A stretch of 64,000 nucleotides of DNA from RI-153 sp963752935 (lineage in GTDB: Bacteria; Chloroflexota; Anaerolineae; Caldilineales; Caldilineaceae), in NCBI GenBank assembly GCA_963752935.1, contig CAVWAL010000005.1:62001-126000 (forward strand), in the 5' to 3' direction. The notes below the pieces were generated by a model, which was given only the letters and a program-made list of their open reading frames with translations, did no database searches and was not told where the DNA came from. Within the stretch, counting starts at the first letter, position 1, and every line of letters begins with the position of its first letter. This document shows, piece by piece, positions 60,477 to 64,000 of the stretch. Both the position numbers and the translations under genes were made by a program.

Positions 60477-60552
60477 GAAGATGGGATGATGAAGATGATG
60501 GGATAACGGGGACCCGATCGCAGTCACCTGGTTTCATCATCTCATCATCTTG
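60477..60552. repeat. ATGATGGG-type inverted repeat, second copy
   Basis: AGATGGGATGATGAAGATGA on the left and CATCATCTCATCATCTT on the right flank about 30 nt. It resembles the element at 16.87-16.95 kb. It overlaps the last codons of the large regulator gene at 60545. Confidence 0.65.
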
Positions 60553-63478
60553 TGCCGGACCGTTGATACGCGCGCGCAAGACGCTCCGCTAACAGAGACG
60601 CCTCTTCCAGATCGGGAAGGGGATCTGCGGCACGCTCCTCTACACCTGCAAGAGAGTTCGCCTGAAGCATGTCAAGCAGACGAGCTTCTGCCCATTGTCT
60701 GGTTTCGTATTCGCCGGCAGGATGTTCGTGCGCCAGTCGCAGCAATAGAACGGCCTGTTCACTGTTGCCCGCCCGCGCCAGCAGATCGGCTACGCCACTC
60801 AGAGCGTCGATCGCCACCCGGTCAATGCCCTCCTCCCTGGCGATCTGCAATGCCTGGGCGAAGGATTGGCCGGCTTTGTCTGTTTGGTTCAAAGCCAGGT
60901 ATGAGCGGCCCTGTTGGGCTAAGACAAGCGCGGTAGCGTAGCGGAAGTCAATCTGGCGGGCAATGGTGAGCGCCTCTTCCAGCAGCATTAGGGCTCCCTC
61001 ATAGTCGCGCTGGCTGTGGCGCAGGCGGCTGAGGTGATGCAGACTGGTGGCGATGCGTTGTTGAAAGCCCACCTGCCGCCCCGTGGCCACGGCGTCGAGC
61101 AGCAGACGTTCCGCGTCTGGTTCATCTTGCAGGCGGGCGAGCACAGCGGGCGCAAGACAAATGGCCAGTGTCACCTCCCATTCCCTGCCCACCGGCGCGA
61201 AGTAAGCATTGGCCCTGGCGAAAGCCTGCCTTGCCTGCTCAAAGTTGCCTGTGGCTGTATACAGGTCGCCCAAATTCCGCTGGGCATAACCGGCTAGATT
61301 CCTTTCGTCATGCTCGACAAAGAAGTGCAAAGCCCGCTGTATCAGCGTCTCCGCTCGCCGGTATTGGCCTCGCATCATCAGTGTCGTACCCAGAAACAGC
61401 GTACTTTGCATGGAGCCGACTGGGTCGTGGGTTTCCAAAAGGCCGGCCGACTCCGCCAGCCGCTGCTCGGCCAGGTGCAGTCGGCCCCAACCCATCGCTG
61501 TCGTTCCCCAGTTTCGCAAGGTCGTGCCAACACCCAGCGCGCTATCAATTTCTCGAAAGAGAGCCAGAGCCTCCTCAAGTAGGATTTCACCCTCGCCATT
61601 GTCACCGTGACTGGCGTACTGGCCGCTCAACGATACGAGGGCCTGGGCCAAGGCGAGAGGATCGGGTGGAGATGCCCGGCGCAGCAGGGCCACGCTCTCT
61701 TCGAGCAGTGCGCGACCTGCCTCTACGTTGGCATGGTCGGTGCATTGCGCTTGACACAGGAGCAGAGAGCCGAGGAATCCAACAATCTCGCCTTCAGCGC
61801 TCCCTTCCTGAGTGCGAAAATGCACTATGGCATCGGCAAAAGTCCGGTAGCCGGTGTTGTGGTCGCCGCGCTGCCGAAAATAATTGACCAACCACTTCAT
61901 CATCTTGGCCACCAGCGCCGCCGCTTTCTGCTCAACAGCCCATCGCCAGGCGGCCAGCACATTGGTAGATTCGGCTTTAAGTTCAGCAGCAACTTTCGCG
62001 TCTCCTGGTTCCAGCTCCCATCCGGCACGCGCAACCAGTTCGGCATAGAAGGCCGCGTGCCTGGCTTGCGTCTCTCGCCTATTTTGCGGCTGTAGTACAA
62101 ATTGTTCACCGACGAACTGGTACAAAAGACCATGCATGTCATACCGCCCTGACGCTTGCCGCCGGATGAGGGATCGATTCACCAGGGTCATGAGCAGCCA
62201 AGGGGTAGCCCCTGCCACCTCCGCGGCGGCGCTACGGTCAAACCCGCCATGGAAGACCGAAAGCCGTCCCAGGATAGTCTGCTCCTCTGGCGAGAGCAGC
62301 GCCCACGAGCGATTAAAGAGCGCGCGCAAGCTGCGGTGGCGAGTGGGTAGATTGCGCAGTGATGTTGTGAGGAAGTCGAGATCCCGCGACAGTTCGGCTG
62401 CAATCTCGGCGCAGGAGAGGGTGCCCACCCAACTGGCGGCAAGCTCAATACCCAACGGCATCCCTTCTACCAACCTGCATATCGAAGCAATGTGAGGCCA
62501 TTCCGCCTCTGGATCAAAGTCTGGCCGGCTCTTGTACGCGCAGCGTGCAAAGAATTCAATGGCCGCGTAGGCGCCGCCGGCGTCTGGGTGCTCTTCCGGC
62601 GGATAGGCGAGACCCTCAAGAGGATAGATCCACTCTTCTACCAGATTTAACCGTTCCTGCGAAGTGACAAGAATTGTGAGGTTCGGCGCCTTCTGCAGGA
62701 GGGCCGAGAGAAGCTCTGCCGAATCAACCGCCCGGTCTGCGTCGCCCGCCATCAGGTGCTCGAAATTATCCAGAACCAGGAGTAGCTGCTTTGTGCGCAA
62801 CAACATATGCAGGCGCTGATCGACATCGGCTGCACCTGCATCCGGCACATCCAACTGTGTGGCAATCGCAGTGAGGATCGCCCTCGGCGTTTCCACATCG
62901 GTCAAGGGCACAAAGGAGACACCGTCAGCAAAGCGCGGCGCCGCCTGGGTGGCCACCGATATACTGAGGCGTGTTTTCCCCATGCCTCCTGCGCCTGTGA
63001 TGGTCAGCAGACGGCAATTCACCTGCCCTAGCCGATCCAGCACGTCCGCCATCTCCGCTTCCCGACCCACAAACGGCGTCGTCTGGACAGGCAAATGGTG
63101 GTGTAGAGCAGCCGCATCTGGCGCCAGAGGGGTTGGCGGCAGCGCGTCCTCACCAAAGAGGTGCCGGCGCTCGTCTGCACTCAGCAGCCCCTGCCGGCCT
63201 GCCTGCAGCCAGGCGTCGGCCTCTGCCGGCGTGGCGATGGCCCCCAGCCGGGCCAGACCTTCGATCAGGTCCAGGTGCTGGACGCGCCGGGTGGGGCAGC
63301 GCCAGCCGTTCTCCCAGCGGCTAAGCTGTGAGGTGGAAAGAATGAGATTTTCTCCCGACGCCAGTTCAAGGTGAGAGAGCGCATCGGCCAAATCGGTTTG
63401 AGAAGCGTAGCCCGCCCGCAAGCGGTATTCTTTCAACTGTTCGCCCCACTGCTTCCAGTCGGTTGCCCTATCTGGCAT
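60545..63478 (-). CDS. Large XRE-NB-ARC-TPR (STAND) regulator
   Basis: 977 residues from ATG 63478 with GGAGG 5 nt upstream. Domains: XRE-like HTH (about 8-75, KEYRLRAGYASQTDLADALS, STSQLSRWENG), then a linker PVQTTPFVGREAEM that opens an NB-ARC NTPase with Walker A GAGGMGKTRL, Walker B LLLVLDNFEH and ARC region PTRHRSLRALFNRSW. TPR-like repeats run from about 520 to the end (for example AGRALLEESVALLRR, EGALMLLEEALTIARQIDF, GQSFAQALQIAREEG). Such proteins are signal-transduction ATPases; many are transcription regulators and some act in defence. Ligand and targets are unknown; a lipoprotein gene lies divergently next door. Confidence 0.93.
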   Translation of the reverse strand: MPDRATDWKQWGEQLKEYRLRAGYASQTDLADALSHLELASGENLILSTSQLSRWENGWRCPTRRVQHLDLIEGLARLGAIATPAEADAWLQAGRQGLLSADERRHLFGEDALPPTPLAPDAAALHHHLPVQTTPFVGREAEMADVLDRLGQVNCRLLTITGAGGMGKTRLSISVATQAAPRFADGVSFVPLTDVETPRAILTAIATQLDVPDAGAADVDQRLHMLLRTKQLLLVLDNFEHLMAGDADRAVDSAELLSALLQKAPNLTILVTSQERLNLVEEWIYPLEGLAYPPEEHPDAGGAYAAIEFFARCAYKSRPDFDPEAEWPHIASICRLVEGMPLGIELAASWVGTLSCAEIAAELSRDLDFLTTSLRNLPTRHRSLRALFNRSWALLSPEEQTILGRLSVFHGGFDRSAAAEVAGATPWLLMTLVNRSLIRRQASGRYDMHGLLYQFVGEQFVLQPQNRRETQARHAAFYAELVARAGWELEPGDAKVAAELKAESTNVLAAWRWAVEQKAAALVAKMMKWLVNYFRQRGDHNTGYRTFADAIVHFRTQEGSAEGEIVGFLGSLLLCQAQCTDHANVEAGRALLEESVALLRRASPPDPLALAQALVSLSGQYASHGDNGEGEILLEEALALFREIDSALGVGTTLRNWGTTAMGWGRLHLAEQRLAESAGLLETHDPVGSMQSTLFLGTTLMMRGQYRRAETLIQRALHFFVEHDERNLAGYAQRNLGDLYTATGNFEQARQAFARANAYFAPVGREWEVTLAICLAPAVLARLQDEPDAERLLLDAVATGRQVGFQQRIATSLHHLSRLRHSQRDYEGALMLLEEALTIARQIDFRYATALVLAQQGRSYLALNQTDKAGQSFAQALQIAREEGIDRVAIDALSGVADLLARAGNSEQAVLLLRLAHEHPAGEYETRQWAEARLLDMLQANSLAGVEERAADPLPDLEEASLLAERLARAYQRSGTR

Positions 63479-63685
63479 TACTTCCTCCGGTTTGACACAA
63501 CTGGCAAAAAAGTTGCCGGCGCCGTCAGTGACTTGCCATCCCCGCCCCGCTACACTGAAGTCAATCGAAGTTGATGGCAATTTCAGCCCAGCACCCGCAT
63601 TACAAGTGTGAGGGAATGCCATCCGATTGTACCAGAGGAGCGTACCAAGAAGAAGCGACCTTTCAAAATTCTTCAGGAGGCCAGC

Positions 63686-64000
63686 ATGTTCCATACACAG
63701 AGCAGTCCAGCACAAAGCCCGATCACTGTTCAGCAACCCCAGCCAAAGGAGAAGATCGTGAACCACAGATCAATTGCCGTTGTTATCACCAGTCTCTTCG
63801 CTGTTGTACTCTTCAGTGCCTGCGCCGGCCAGCGCATTGTAGTGGATCTTTCAACGGTCTACGCCGCCAGCGCGGAGATCGCCGACCTGCCGGAACTGGC
63901 CGATCGCGATGCCCTGGCAGTATATACCACGCTCTCGCCTGGTTTTGCCCCTGCGGATCGTGTGGAGGCTGTACAGCCTGATTTCCTGGCCGACCGGCAG
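63686..64000 (+). CDS. Lipoprotein, 3' end beyond the window
   Basis: Open to the right edge. AGGAGG precedes an ATG at 63686, and AAAGGAG precedes an in-frame GTG at 63758. From the GTG the protein begins VNHRSIAVVITSLFAVVLFS, a lipoprotein signal with lipobox FSAC (Cys22), so the GTG is the more natural start; the ATG would place 24 polar residues before the signal. The mature part seen (LSTVYAASAEIADLPELADR) is not a recognised family. It is divergent from the STAND regulator and may be its target or sensor partner. Confidence 0.7.
   Translation, partial: MFHTQSSPAQSPITVQQPQPKEKIVNHRSIAVVITSLFAVVLFSACAGQRIVVDLSTVYAASAEIADLPELADRDALAVYTTLSPGFAPADRVEAVQPDFLADRQ

Overview
The window looks like a chromosome segment of a filamentous or sheathed Chloroflexota, most likely Caldilineae or Anaerolineae. 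That placement is inferred from gene style: lipoproteins with TNTPEPEP-type linkers, several lipoproteins with a C-terminal-Cys lipobox, XRE/NB-ARC/TPR regulators, a NamZ-like DUF1343 protein, and moderately high GC. No rRNA, tRNA, CRISPR array or complete mobile element was recognised.

Layout. 0-10 kb holds a LysM protein cut by the window edge, an alpha/beta-hydrolase fold protein lacking its serine nucleophile, a methyltransferase, a lipoprotein cytochrome c, a repeat-rich SH3 lipoprotein, class I fructose-1,6-bisphosphatase, then rRNA methyltransferase, cysS and a membrane PIN/TRAM protein. 9-14 kb holds a GT4 glycosyltransferase, a GYD protein, a 2H phosphoesterase-like protein, a GDPD and a DUF3054 protein. 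14-18.3 kb is a tightly overlapping YnjBCD-like ABC transporter operon. 18.4-23 kb holds threonine synthase, an XRE/membrane-protein pair behind a clear promoter with two operator-like repeats, another fold-type-II PLP enzyme and a TPR protein. 23-27.3 kb is a two-component system with a secreted triple-PDZ protein between regulator and kinase.

27-35.6 kb holds a NamZ-like DUF1343 protein, a Trm112-like protein without zinc cysteines, a tyrosine recombinase that has lost most catalytic residues, a LuxR-TM-Kelch membrane regulator, an SDR plus thiolase pair (possible polyhydroxyalkanoate or acyl-CoA step), and ksgA with an apparent N-terminal frameshift next to a truncated VapC-like PIN gene. 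35.7-38 kb is a decayed sugar-catabolism locus: an intact Gfo/Idh/MocA dehydrogenase sits between a sugar isomerase with a large internal deletion and the last part of an ABC sugar permease. 38-44 kb holds lepA, a UDP-glucuronate decarboxylase-like enzyme, an Lgt paralog, thiamine pyrophosphokinase, DUF456 and NAD(P)HX epimerase.

44-57 kb is the main accessory block: a surface-glycan or glycoprotein locus with a polytopic membrane protein, a methyltransferase, two GT4 and two frameshifted GT2 glycosyltransferases, a flippase-like membrane domain fused to a methyltransferase, a membrane-anchored TPR protein, a probable abundant secreted four-repeat surface protein with a strong terminator, and two epimerases. 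The window closes with a DUF2171 protein, a structured noncoding stretch, a BNR_4 protein and M42 peptidase pair, a 977-residue XRE-NB-ARC-TPR regulator, and a divergent lipoprotein cut by the right edge.

Two cross-cutting signals stand out. One is an interspersed palindromic repeat family (arms with CCCGGCGGAAA / TTTCCGCCGTGG) at about 27.3, 36.6, 42.2 and 44.0 kb. The other is a set of apparent single-base frameshifts, most at short homopolymers (ksgA, both GT2 genes, the first epimerase), which may be assembly errors and should be checked against reads before any biological reading.
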